From: an uncultured archaeon A07HR67
GTDB lineage: Archaea; Halobacteriota; Halobacteria; Halobacteriales; Haloferacaceae
Length of the DNA stretch: 37,155 bases
Direction of reading: 5' to 3'
NCBI GenBank assembly: GCA_000496175.1
Contig: KI543168.1
Span: 293,433-330,587, forward strand
Positions 31,511 through 37,155 of this stretch are shown one piece after another. Under the pieces are notes generated by a model that saw only the letters and a list, made by a program, of their open reading frames with translations, did no database searches and had not been told where the DNA came from. A program made the translations under genes and the position numbers. The first letter of the stretch is position 1; every line of letters begins with the position of its first letter.

Positions 31511-32226
31511 CGCTCCTCCGTCCACGCCGCCGGGTCGGTTCCCCCCTCCGGAACCACGTTCGTGCCCGTGTGGTCGCCGTGGAGTGCCGCGTCGACGACC
31601 GCGTCGGGGTCGGTTCCGTCGAGGACGACGGCGCGAATCCCGGCGCGGTCGATCAGCTTCGCCGCGAGCAGGTCGACGGGAGCGGACGCGCCCGCATCGC
31701 GGCTCATGGGAAGGACCACGTCGACCAGTTCGGCCGGCGACACCTCCCCGAATCGGGTCGCGTCGCGGTGGCTGTCGGGGTCGGCGTCGTAGACGCCGTC
31801 GGCGCTCGTGGCGAAGACGAGCAGGTCGGCGTCGACGAACTCCGCGAGCGCGACCGCGACCGCGTCGGTCGTCTGTCCGGGGGTCATCCCGCCCATCACG
31901 GGAATCTCGCCGCGGCGGAGCGCCGTCGCCGCCTCGTCGTAGGCCGTCGCCGGCGCCGGAGCGGCCGCGTCGCCGAGCGCGGCGATCAGCAGCCGGGCGT
32001 TGAGACGGGTGGTCCCGATGCCGAGCTCGTCGAGTTCGACCTCGTTGCCGCCGAGCTCGCGGGCGGTCGTGATATACTCGCGGGCGACGCCGCCGCCGCC
32101 GACGACCGCGCCGGTCTCACACCCCTCCGCCGCCAGCCGATCGAGCGCGTCGGCGTAGGCGGCGACTCGATCGGGATCGAGCTCCGGCGCGAGCACGCTC
32201 CCGCCGATAGAAACGACGAGTCTCAT
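31507..32226 (-). CDS. pyrH: Uridylate kinase (UMP kinase)
   Basis: A 239-residue archaeal-type PyrH of the amino-acid-kinase superfamily; phosphorylates UMP to UDP. MRLVVSIGGSVL at the start is the phosphate-binding glycine-rich loop, GAVVGGGGVAREYI and DELGIGTTRLNARLL the UMP-binding segments, and LLVFATSADGVYDADPD the ATP-binding part. The stop overlaps the lysS start. A minus-strand TATA-like box from GGTTTAAGC at 32250-32258 places a leaderless ATG at 32226. It provides UDP for the CTP synthase encoded at the other end of the window, though the two operons are far apart. Confidence 0.95.
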   Translation of the reverse strand: MRLVVSIGGSVLAPELDPDRVAAYADALDRLAAEGCETGAVVGGGGVAREYITTARELGGNEVELDELGIGTTRLNARLLIAALGDAAAPAPATAYDEAATALRRGEIPVMGGMTPGQTTDAVAVALAEFVDADLLVFATSADGVYDADPDSHRDATRFGEVSPAELVDVVLPMSRDAGASAPVDLLAAKLIDRAGIRAVVLDGTDPDAVVDAALHGDHTGTNVVPEGGTDPAAWTEER

Positions 32227-32288
32227 TGCCGTGAGGTAGCCGTGTCGCGGGTTTAAGCGTTATCAAGCCGGGAGCGACCGCAAGCCGA

Positions 32289-32822
32289 TCACGAGAAGGC
32301 GACCGGCACGCCTCCAACGGCCGCGATCGCGGCGTCGAGCCCCAACGCGACCGTCACCAGCGCGCCCGCGTACGCGGTCGATCCCGCCAGCGACGCGGCG
32401 GCGAACCGCGCGGTCGACACCGACGAGTTCGCGGTCGGCACGGCGATCCAGCTGCGGGTTCCCGGAAGCGCGTTCGTCACTGCGACCGCCGGAACGCCCC
32501 ATCGGTCGAGCCAGCGGAGCGGCCCGTCGACCCCGTCGTCGGCCACCGGGACGACGCGAATCCGAGTCGGGTCGACGCCCAACCGGCGGACGGAGACGAA
32601 CAACAGACACTGCCCGGCCGTGGCGCCGACGACCGCCGCGGCCGCCACCGGCAAGAACGCGACAACGTCCGACCCGACCGCGAGAATCGCGGCGACGAAC
32701 ACCGTGCGGGTCGGGATCAGTTTGCCGACCAGCGCGCCCTCCAACACGAAGACGCAGAACAAGACGGCGATCCCGTAGGTCTCGAGGAGGCCGAGCGTCG
32801 TCTCGAACGAGGAGTCAAGCAT
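32289..32822 (-). CDS. DedA/VTT-family small membrane protein
   Basis: A 177-residue membrane protein with about four helices. LFCVFVLEGALVGKLIPTRTVFVAAILAVGSD (20-51) contains the E-G-x-x-x-G-x-x-x-P pattern of DedA/VTT proteins, and the second half has VTNALPGTRSWIAVPTANSS, the family's P-G-x-R segment, followed by a long final helix. DedA relatives are linked to lipid flipping and membrane potential. The protein is shorter than bacterial DedA but has both motifs. The minus-strand box CATATACTG near 32846 is at leaderless distance. No operon partner. Confidence 0.8.
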   Translation of the reverse strand: MLDSSFETTLGLLETYGIAVLFCVFVLEGALVGKLIPTRTVFVAAILAVGSDVVAFLPVAAAAVVGATAGQCLLFVSVRRLGVDPTRIRVVPVADDGVDGPLRWLDRWGVPAVAVTNALPGTRSWIAVPTANSSVSTARFAAASLAGSTAYAGALVTVALGLDAAIAAVGGVPVAFS

Positions 32823-33050
32823 ACCGCAGGTGGGTCGTTACAGTATATGAGGGCTCGCATCGCGGGAGGGTTTTCGTTCGGTGAACGCCCACAGTTCGCA
32901 CGATCGATGTCGGCGTCACGGCACCCGACTTCGTCGCGTCGGCCGTCTCGAGCGGCGCCGAACTCGAGTTTCACCGACTCGTCGAAGCGCACCGACCGAA
33001 ATCCCCACGAGGGGGAGTCAAGCCGGTAGATCGTTGGGCGCGGCGAGAAG

Positions 33051-33121
33051 TGCACCGGCCGAGATTTGAACTCGGGTTGCAACCATGGCAAGGTTGCGTG
33101 ATACCACTACACTACCGGTGC
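33051..33121 (-). tRNA. tRNA-Gly (anticodon GCC)
   Basis: Minus-strand acceptor GCACCGG pairs with CCGGTGC, discriminator A. The D-loop is short (AGTGGTA). The anticodon stem CAACC/GGTTG encloses TTGCCAT, giving GCC (complement of 33087-33089). The T-arm is CCGAG-TTCAAAT-CTCGG, perfectly paired. 71 bases, no intron, no encoded CCA. The 228 bases between this gene and the DedA gene hold nothing else I can support. Confidence 0.96.
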
Positions 33122-33164
33122 GTGCGTCGCACTAAGATGTGAACCGGTGAAATACTTAAACTTG

Positions 33165-33506
33165 TCACTTCGGCGGCTCCGCGAACGAGACCGTCACCGA
33201 CTCCGCCGAGAGGTCGTAGACGTTCATCTCCCGGCCCTTCTGTGAGTATTTCACGCCGACCGGAGCGAGGAGGTCGACGCCTTGGAGACGGCTCAGGTGG
33301 TACGTGACCGCCTGAAGCGAGACGTCGAGCTCGGCGGCGATGTCGGACGGCGTCGAGGGAGACTCGCGGACGACGTCGAGAATTTCTCGGGCCGTCTGGG
33401 AGGACAACACGTCCAGAAGCGGGCCGGCGTCCTCCAGCCGTGCGGTCCGACGGTCCCGGTCGGGCGTCGATTCGACGGGCGTCGGGGAGAGCTGTTCGAG
33501 CGTCAT
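33165..33506 (-). CDS. ArsR/winged-helix transcriptional regulator
   Basis: A 113-residue regulator. Residues about 28-85 are a winged helix: LLDVLSSQTAREILDVVRESPSTPSDIAAELDVSLQAVTYHLSRL is HTH plus recognition helix, and the GVDLLAPVGVKYSQKGREMNVYDL wing follows. No cysteine is present, so it is not a metal or redox sensor of the usual kind. An exact 12-bp palindrome AGTTCGCGAACT lies 20-31 bases upstream of its ATG, a good candidate autoregulatory operator. The gene is divergent from the CARF-like regulator across 160 bases. Confidence 0.87.
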   Translation of the reverse strand: MTLEQLSPTPVESTPDRDRRTARLEDAGPLLDVLSSQTAREILDVVRESPSTPSDIAAELDVSLQAVTYHLSRLQGVDLLAPVGVKYSQKGREMNVYDLSAESVTVSFAEPPK

Positions 33507-33525
33507 CTACCGAAGAGTGCGGTTG

Positions 33526-33537
33526 AGTTCGCGAACT
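33526..33537. promoter_or_regulatory. 12-bp palindrome upstream of ArsR-type gene
   Basis: AGTTCGCGAACT is perfectly self-complementary and lies where the promoter of the ArsR-type gene should be. A related GGTTCGG sequence follows at 33542. Placement suggests binding by that regulator, but this is only a position and symmetry argument. Confidence 0.45.
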
Positions 33538-33666
33538 GAACGGTTCGGTTGGCTGAAACGAGCATCGGGTTTCTGATGGAAGGACACATCGCCGTTTAGG
33601 AGTTATGCCAACACGAACAACACTGTTATCACAATCCTCAATATCCGCACCGTACTACCGCGAGAC

Positions 33667-34425
33667 ATGTCGAGCATGGACGTGCCGAGACGGGTCCACA
33701 TCGTCCCGCTGGGGTACGAGAAGGACCGGATCGTACAGCCGGTCATCGACGCCGATGCCGACGAGGCGTTGTTTTTACACCCGGACCCCGACGCGCCGGA
33801 GATCGACCAGCCGGCGTATCACGACGACGTCCGCGACCGGATTCGGGAGGCGGGGATCCGAACCGAGACCATCGAGTGCGACATCTTCAACCTGTACAGC
33901 TCGCTCGGCACCATCGCCGAGGTGTCGAATCGGTTCCGCGAACACAACGTCTACGTCAATCTCGCGTCGGGGTCGAAGGTGACCGCGATCGGCGGGATGA
34001 TCGCCTGTATGGTGACCGGAGCGGTGCCGTACTACGTCCGCGCGGAGACGTACGCCGGCGGCGAGGAGCGGCCCGTCGCCTCGGGCGCCAAGCCGCCGGA
34101 GACGCTCCCGAAGTACCACATCGAGGAGCCGGAACGCGAACACATCGCAGTCCTCGATCACGTCAAGGCGAACCAGCCGGTCACGAAACGGGAGCTGATC
34201 GAGTACGGCCGGCGCGAGGGGCTCCCGTTCGTCGCCCGCTACGACACGGAGGGCGTACAAAATCCCGAGCGAGGGTATTATCGTCGGTTGAACACGCGGA
34301 TCGTCGAACCGCTTCGGAGCCGAGGCTTCGTCGAGATCGAGAAACACTCAAAATACCAGTACGTCGCGGTCACCGAAAGCGGCGAGAACCACCTCGAAGC
34401 CTTTCGGTACCTGCTTCAGGAGTGA
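33667..34425 (+). CDS. CARF-like domain/winged-helix regulator (DUF6293, HFX_2341-type)
   Basis: A 252-residue protein. Residues about 8-125 form a Rossmann-like CARF-type domain: RRVHIVPLGYEKDRIVQPVI, NLYSSLGTIAEVSNRF, then VNLASGSKVTAIGGMIACMV, where the SGSK loop is the expected ligand contact. From about 155 comes a winged helix (HIAVLDHVKANQPVTKRELIEYG, LNTRIVEPLRSRGFVEIEKHSKYQYVAVTESG). It matches, from memory, haloarchaeal HFX_2341-type regulators carrying DUF6293. CARF domains bind cyclic oligoadenylates or other nucleotides in type III CRISPR systems, but no CRISPR locus is here, so the ligand is unknown. ATG at 33667 or 33676 both possible. Confidence 0.83.
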   Translation: MSSMDVPRRVHIVPLGYEKDRIVQPVIDADADEALFLHPDPDAPEIDQPAYHDDVRDRIREAGIRTETIECDIFNLYSSLGTIAEVSNRFREHNVYVNLASGSKVTAIGGMIACMVTGAVPYYVRAETYAGGEERPVASGAKPPETLPKYHIEEPEREHIAVLDHVKANQPVTKRELIEYGRREGLPFVARYDTEGVQNPERGYYRRLNTRIVEPLRSRGFVEIEKHSKYQYVAVTESGENHLEAFRYLLQE

Positions 34426-34511
34426 CGCCGGCGGTCGGGCGGCGCGTGCGACCAGCAGTCGGTGCCGGCGCCGACACGTGCGACCGACGGTCGACGGCGG
34501 CCGCCCCGTCA

Positions 34512-34520
34512 ACCATATGT
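34512..34520 (+). promoter_or_regulatory. TATA-like box of the molybdopterin oxidoreductase gene
   Basis: ACCATATGT is centred 27-28 bases before the ATG at 34544, which decides the start: an in-frame ATG within the box at 34517 and a GTG at 34478 would lie upstream of the predicted transcript start. Confidence 0.6.
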
Positions 34521-34543
34521 CCGTCTCGCCCCGACGGTGTGCC

Positions 34544-35677
34544 ATGCGAGGTCGTGCCGCGATCGCGGACGCGCTCGGTCGGCTGGAGCCGCCGCCACGG
34601 CTCGTCGACTGGTCGTTGTTCGCCGTCGTCTGTGCGGAGGCGGTCACGGGGCTACTCTCGTTCACGATCGGAACGCCGGCGGGGTGGCCGATCTTCTGGC
34701 TCCATCGGGCGCTCGGATTCGCGATCGTCGTGCTGATCGGGTGGAAGCTGTCCCGGGTGCGGAATCGGCTGCTCCGGCGGCGGCTGTGGCAGCGGTCGAC
34801 CGCGCTCTCCGTGCTCACGCTCGTTGCCACGGTCGGAGCGATCTCGACCGGAGTGGTCTGGGTGTTCGGCCTCGACGTCCGGGTCGCCTACTGGACGGTG
34901 TTGTCGGTCCACGTCGGCTTCGGGCTGGCGCTCGTCCCGCTGGTCGTCGCACACGTCGCGACCCGGTTTCGTCCGCCGCGCCGGGTCGACTTTGAGGGGC
35001 GCCGAACCGCGGCGCAGTACGCGGTGTTGCTGATCGCGGGCGCGGCGGTTTACCGGCTCCAGCAGGGCGTGAACGCCCTCCTCTCGGCGCCGGGCGAGGA
35101 TCGGCGGTTCACGGGCTCACAGCCGCGCGAGGCGGAGGGAAACGACGGCTTTCCGGTCACCTCGTGGGTCGCCGACGACCCGGATCCGATCGACCGGGAG
35201 GCGTACCGCCTGTCGGTGACCGGGCTCGTCGCGGAGCCGCGGACGTTCACGGCCGACGACCTCGTCGCGGACGACGAACTGACCGCGCTGCTCGACTGTA
35301 CGAGCGGCTGGTACACGGTTCAAGAATGGGGCGGGATCCGCGTCGGCGACCTGGTGACGGCGGCCGGCGGTCCGGCGGCCGGGTCCGGCGCCGACGCGGG
35401 AGAGGGCGCGGCTGCCGGCGCCCGCGAGCCGGCGTACGTCCGGTTTGTTTCGGTGACCGGCTACCGCTGGAGTCTCCCGTTGTCGGAGGCTGAGGACGCC
35501 CTACTCGCGACACACGTCGGTGGCGACCCGCTCAGCCACGGCCACGGCGGTCCCGCCCGGCTCGTCGCTCCCGGCCGCCGGGGATTCCAGTGGGTGAAGT
35601 GGGTGACGCGAGTCGAGGTTCGCGCCGAACGCGACCCCGCACAGTGGGTCGTCACGCTGATAAGCGGATTCGATTGA
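34544..35677 (+). CDS. Membrane-anchored molybdopterin-dependent oxidoreductase (sulfite oxidase/MsrP fold)
   Basis: A 377-residue protein in two parts. Residues about 15-180 hold four membrane helices resembling a cytochrome b561-like unit (several His: WLHRALGFAIVV, LSVHVGFGLALVPLVVAHVATRF). Residues about 205-377 are a molybdopterin-binding domain: TALLDCTSGWYTVQEWGGIRVGDL has the Cys that ligates molybdenum in this superfamily, and GYRWSLPLSEAEDALLATHVGG the pterin pocket. Electrons probably pass between quinone, haem and molybdenum, but the substrate is unknown. The IS element begins at or within bases of the stop codon TGA, so the natural C-terminus may have been altered. Confidence 0.85.
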   Translation: MRGRAAIADALGRLEPPPRLVDWSLFAVVCAEAVTGLLSFTIGTPAGWPIFWLHRALGFAIVVLIGWKLSRVRNRLLRRRLWQRSTALSVLTLVATVGAISTGVVWVFGLDVRVAYWTVLSVHVGFGLALVPLVVAHVATRFRPPRRVDFEGRRTAAQYAVLLIAGAAVYRLQQGVNALLSAPGEDRRFTGSQPREAEGNDGFPVTSWVADDPDPIDREAYRLSVTGLVAEPRTFTADDLVADDELTALLDCTSGWYTVQEWGGIRVGDLVTAAGGPAAGSGADAGEGAAAGAREPAYVRFVSVTGYRWSLPLSEAEDALLATHVGGDPLSHGHGGPARLVAPGRRGFQWVKWVTRVEVRAERDPAQWVVTLISGFD

Positions 35678-35830
35678 CATCCTCCCCGCGCTGAAGCGCG
35701 AGGATTCCCACGGTACCGCACCGCTGGGTTGGGATATTGTGGTTTACGACGTTGCCTGTTCTTGAGGCGCGAATGCGCCAGTTTCCTTATCAAACAGGAA
35801 CGTCGATGGCTGTGCCAACCAGCCGTTACT
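35678..35830 (-). ncRNA. Predicted TnpB guide RNA (omega/reRNA) region
   Basis: In studied IS200/IS605 elements TnpB uses an RNA made from the 3' end of tnpB through the right end, with its guide copied from DNA just outside the element. By that rule this minus-strand segment, which includes the tnpB 3' end and the right-end hairpin, would be the scaffold, and the guide would start near 35677 and read into the oxidoreductase gene. This is inferred from family knowledge; the 5' limit is arbitrary. Confidence 0.35.
35681..35703. repeat. IS right-end hairpin (downstream of tnpB)
   Basis: CGCGCT-GA-AGCGCG with flanking CCT/AGG forms a stem-loop a few bases beyond the oxidoreductase stop codon and about 40 bases downstream of the tnpB stop. 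Confidence 0.75.
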
Positions 35831-37024
35831 CCTATTCACCGACAGGTTCGGTGAACTCGGAGATACTTTCTGTCGAATGTTCTCGGCTCCGTTCACGTCC
35901 GCGTTCGCCGTCGTTCCACACTCGTCGCACACGTACAACCCACGCTCGACACGGTTTGCATCGCACTTGCGACCACAGCATGAACACGATTTCGACGTAT
36001 TGCGCTCAGACACCCCCTCGACGGTGATGTCTTCCATCTCGGCCTTGTAGGTGAGTAGCTCCGTGAAGCGGTCGAACGCCCACGAGTGAAGATCGAGGTT
36101 ACCATCCTTGCCCCAGTTCTTCGACTCACCGTCCTCGTCGTCCTTACGGATGCCAGAGAGGTCGCCGATCACTATCGTGCCGACATTTTCCTCAACACAC
36201 CGCTCGACGATGTGTTTCGAGAGCGTGTGGAAGTAGTGCGTGCGCCGACTCGATTTCTTCTGATTCAGCCGTGTAGCCTGCTCAGAGTTTGAATCGTCAC
36301 ACCGCGCAAGCCGCTTGCTGAAGTAGTAGTCGTCCTGCTTCAGACAGTTGAGCGGATACAGCTCGCTGTGACCGTTCTCGTAGGCGAGCGCGGCGAAGTT
36401 GTTGATCCCGAGATCAATGCCAACCGTCTTTTCGCCGGGCGACTCAGATACCTCAATCTCAACCTTACAGACGAAGTGGAGTTCCCACTCGTCGCCTGCC
36501 CACACTGCCTTCACTTGTTGGACGTTCTCCACGGTGGGGAGATCAACGTCGGGTCGAGTCTGGTATGTACACAGGACGAAATCCGACCAGTATTCCTTCA
36601 GGTTCGATCCTTTTGAGAGTCGAACGCGGTTGTACTGGGTGTCGAGTTTGAAGCCAGCGGCTTTGAACGTCACCGTGGAACGCGGATGTTCATCGCCGTG
36701 TTTGCGGTAGTCGGGCGGGTTTGCTCTCGTGTCTCCGTTGCGTCGTTTGCCGTACCAGCCGTTGAACGCTTCAGCGAGTTCTTGAAGGACTCGCTGACTT
36801 GACTGAGAATGTAGGTCATCGTAGCGTTCGTGCTTCTTGAGGTAGGTGGTGAGCTCGTTGTGGTTTGGGATGTGACCGATTTCGTCCCAAATCCGGCTGC
36901 ATGTCCACCGCCCGACGTTCCAAAGTTTCGAGGCTGCGAACCCGAGGGCATCAAGATCGTCAGACACCCGAGACTGATTCCGAATGGAAGCAGTATAGGT
37001 GCGTGTGACGACCCGTTCTGCCAT
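35744..37024 (-). CDS. tnpB: RNA-guided endonuclease TnpB family protein
   Basis: A 426-residue full-length TnpB. The RuvC-like nuclease motifs are VGIDLGINNFA (Asp204), IVIGDLSGIRK (about 284-293) and NADVNGAENI (Asp376), with a zinc finger of Cys347, Cys350, Cys366 and Cys369 between motifs II and III. TnpB cuts DNA using an RNA guide and helps retain the element. In well-studied TnpBs the second motif has a Glu (as in VEN/VED-L); here it reads G-D-L with Asp288 as the nearest acidic residue, a form I recall from other haloarchaeal members. The N-terminal part has the usual KLWNVGRW and YGKRRNGDTRANPP segments. No frameshift is visible, so it is probably functional or recently so. Confidence 0.93.
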   Translation of the reverse strand: MAERVVTRTYTASIRNQSRVSDDLDALGFAASKLWNVGRWTCSRIWDEIGHIPNHNELTTYLKKHERYDDLHSQSSQRVLQELAEAFNGWYGKRRNGDTRANPPDYRKHGDEHPRSTVTFKAAGFKLDTQYNRVRLSKGSNLKEYWSDFVLCTYQTRPDVDLPTVENVQQVKAVWAGDEWELHFVCKVEIEVSESPGEKTVGIDLGINNFAALAYENGHSELYPLNCLKQDDYYFSKRLARCDDSNSEQATRLNQKKSSRRTHYFHTLSKHIVERCVEENVGTIVIGDLSGIRKDDEDGESKNWGKDGNLDLHSWAFDRFTELLTYKAEMEDITVEGVSERNTSKSCSCCGRKCDANRVERGLYVCDECGTTANADVNGAENIRQKVSPSSPNLSVNRSNGWLAQPSTFLFDKETGAFAPQEQATS

Positions 37025-37130
37025 ACGTAACCTATGACAGTAATCCTACTTACCAGTAGCCATCCAGATGGTGTGGAATATCCAGCCATGCCTTCGAGCG
37101 GTGGGCTGTGGAGGAGTTGTCGGATTCATC

Positions 37131-37149
37131 CCCGCGCTAAAGCGCGAGG
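37131..37149. repeat. IS-type hairpin upstream of tnpB
   Basis: CGCGCT-AA-AGCGCG within the same CCCCGCGCT...AGCGCGAGG context as at 35681-35703 and in the same orientation. It may be the left end of this element or the right end of a second copy beyond the window. Confidence 0.65.
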
Positions 37150-37155
37150 CTTTCT

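Larger units (their letters stand above)
35678..37155 (-). mobile_element. IS1341-type element (IS200/IS605 superfamily, tnpB only), runs to the window edge
   Basis: A tnpB gene of visibly lower G+C than its neighbours, flanked by two near-identical short hairpins, CGCGCT-GA-AGCGCG at 35687-35700 and CGCGCT-AA-AGCGCG at 37133-37146, both within CCCCGCGCTRAAGCGCGAGG. Subterminal palindromes of this kind are typical of IS200/IS605 ends. No tnpA transposase is in the window; it may be absent, or lie beyond the right edge. No terminal inverted repeats are expected for the family. The proximal end touches the stop codon of the oxidoreductase. The exact ends cannot be fixed from one copy. Confidence 0.85.

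Noticed and set aside
32823-33050. Possible small gene between DedA and tRNA-Gly
   Set aside because: Open frames there are short on both strands with no recognisable content; the stretch more likely holds the DedA promoter.
37025-37130. tnpA transposase upstream of tnpB
   Set aside because: No open frame with the HUH transposase motifs in the 130 bases before the window ends; it could only lie outside the window.
1-37155. CRISPR array, prompted by the Cas4-like protein and CARF-like regulator
   Set aside because: No regularly spaced direct repeats seen; the only direct repeats are the tRNA copy, the heptad units and the IS hairpins.

Overview
The window is a gene-dense piece of a haloarchaeal (class Halobacteria) chromosome. 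The signs are very high G+C, strongly acidic predicted proteins, and an archaeal gene set: stand-alone GMP synthase ATPase subunit, class I lysyl-tRNA synthetase, aEF-1beta, ribosomal protein S17e, CofD of the F420 pathway, a JAMM desampylase and archaeal-type UMP kinase. Many genes have a TATA-like box centred about 27 bases before the start codon, the usual layout of leaderless haloarchaeal transcripts. Genus cannot be fixed from the sequence alone. No rRNA and no CRISPR array are present.

Layout. (1) 60-3364, minus: pyrG-guaA-DUF7126 nucleotide operon and a zinc-ribbon microprotein. (2) 3365-3754: a stretch without a gene, then tRNA-Leu(CAA), whose 3' end is duplicated 92 bp away like an integration scar. 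(3) 3855-7698: DUF309, DUF192 lipoprotein, M14-type desuccinylase/aspartoacylase, cupin and an S2P-CBS protease. (4) 7733-9460, minus: a LeuA/CimA-family gene broken by a one-base frameshift, with a leader that carries a leaderless upstream ORF. (5) 9543-13428: orphan Cas4-like protein, a Cmi4-like protein and the biotin ECF transporter bioY-bioM-bioN under a near-consensus BirA operator. (6) 13513-16511: a divergent pair, a frameshifted class III aminotransferase and methylmalonate-semialdehyde dehydrogenase, probably for beta-amino acid or branched-chain catabolism. (7) 16620-19557: HTH-DUF7521 pair, XRE regulator, JAMM desampylase, DUF1684 protein and a small unknown.

(8) 19655-22295, minus: HpcH/HpaI aldolase, zinc microprotein-aEF-1beta operon and a TctA-like permease. 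(9) 22388-26033, minus: rps17e downstream of the tightly overlapping cofD / Dus-like / CitG-like / DUF447 operon, which looks like an unassigned cofactor pathway. (10) 26133-29471: isoaspartyl peptidase, divergent from a membrane glycosyltransferase, and icd. (11) 29513-32226, minus: pyrH-lysS-DUF7573 operon. (12) 32289-34425: DedA-like protein, tRNA-Gly(GCC), an ArsR-type regulator and a CARF-like/winged-helix regulator. (13) 34544-37155: a membrane-anchored molybdopterin oxidoreductase directly followed by an IS1341-type tnpB element whose far end runs to the window edge.

Most genes are ordinary chromosomal housekeeping. The most informative unusual features are the BirA operator wrapped around the bioY promoter, the CofD/Dus/CitG/DUF447 operon, the tRNA-Leu scar, the two frameshifted metabolic genes, the leader of the LeuA-family gene, and the tnpB element abutting the oxidoreductase stop codon.
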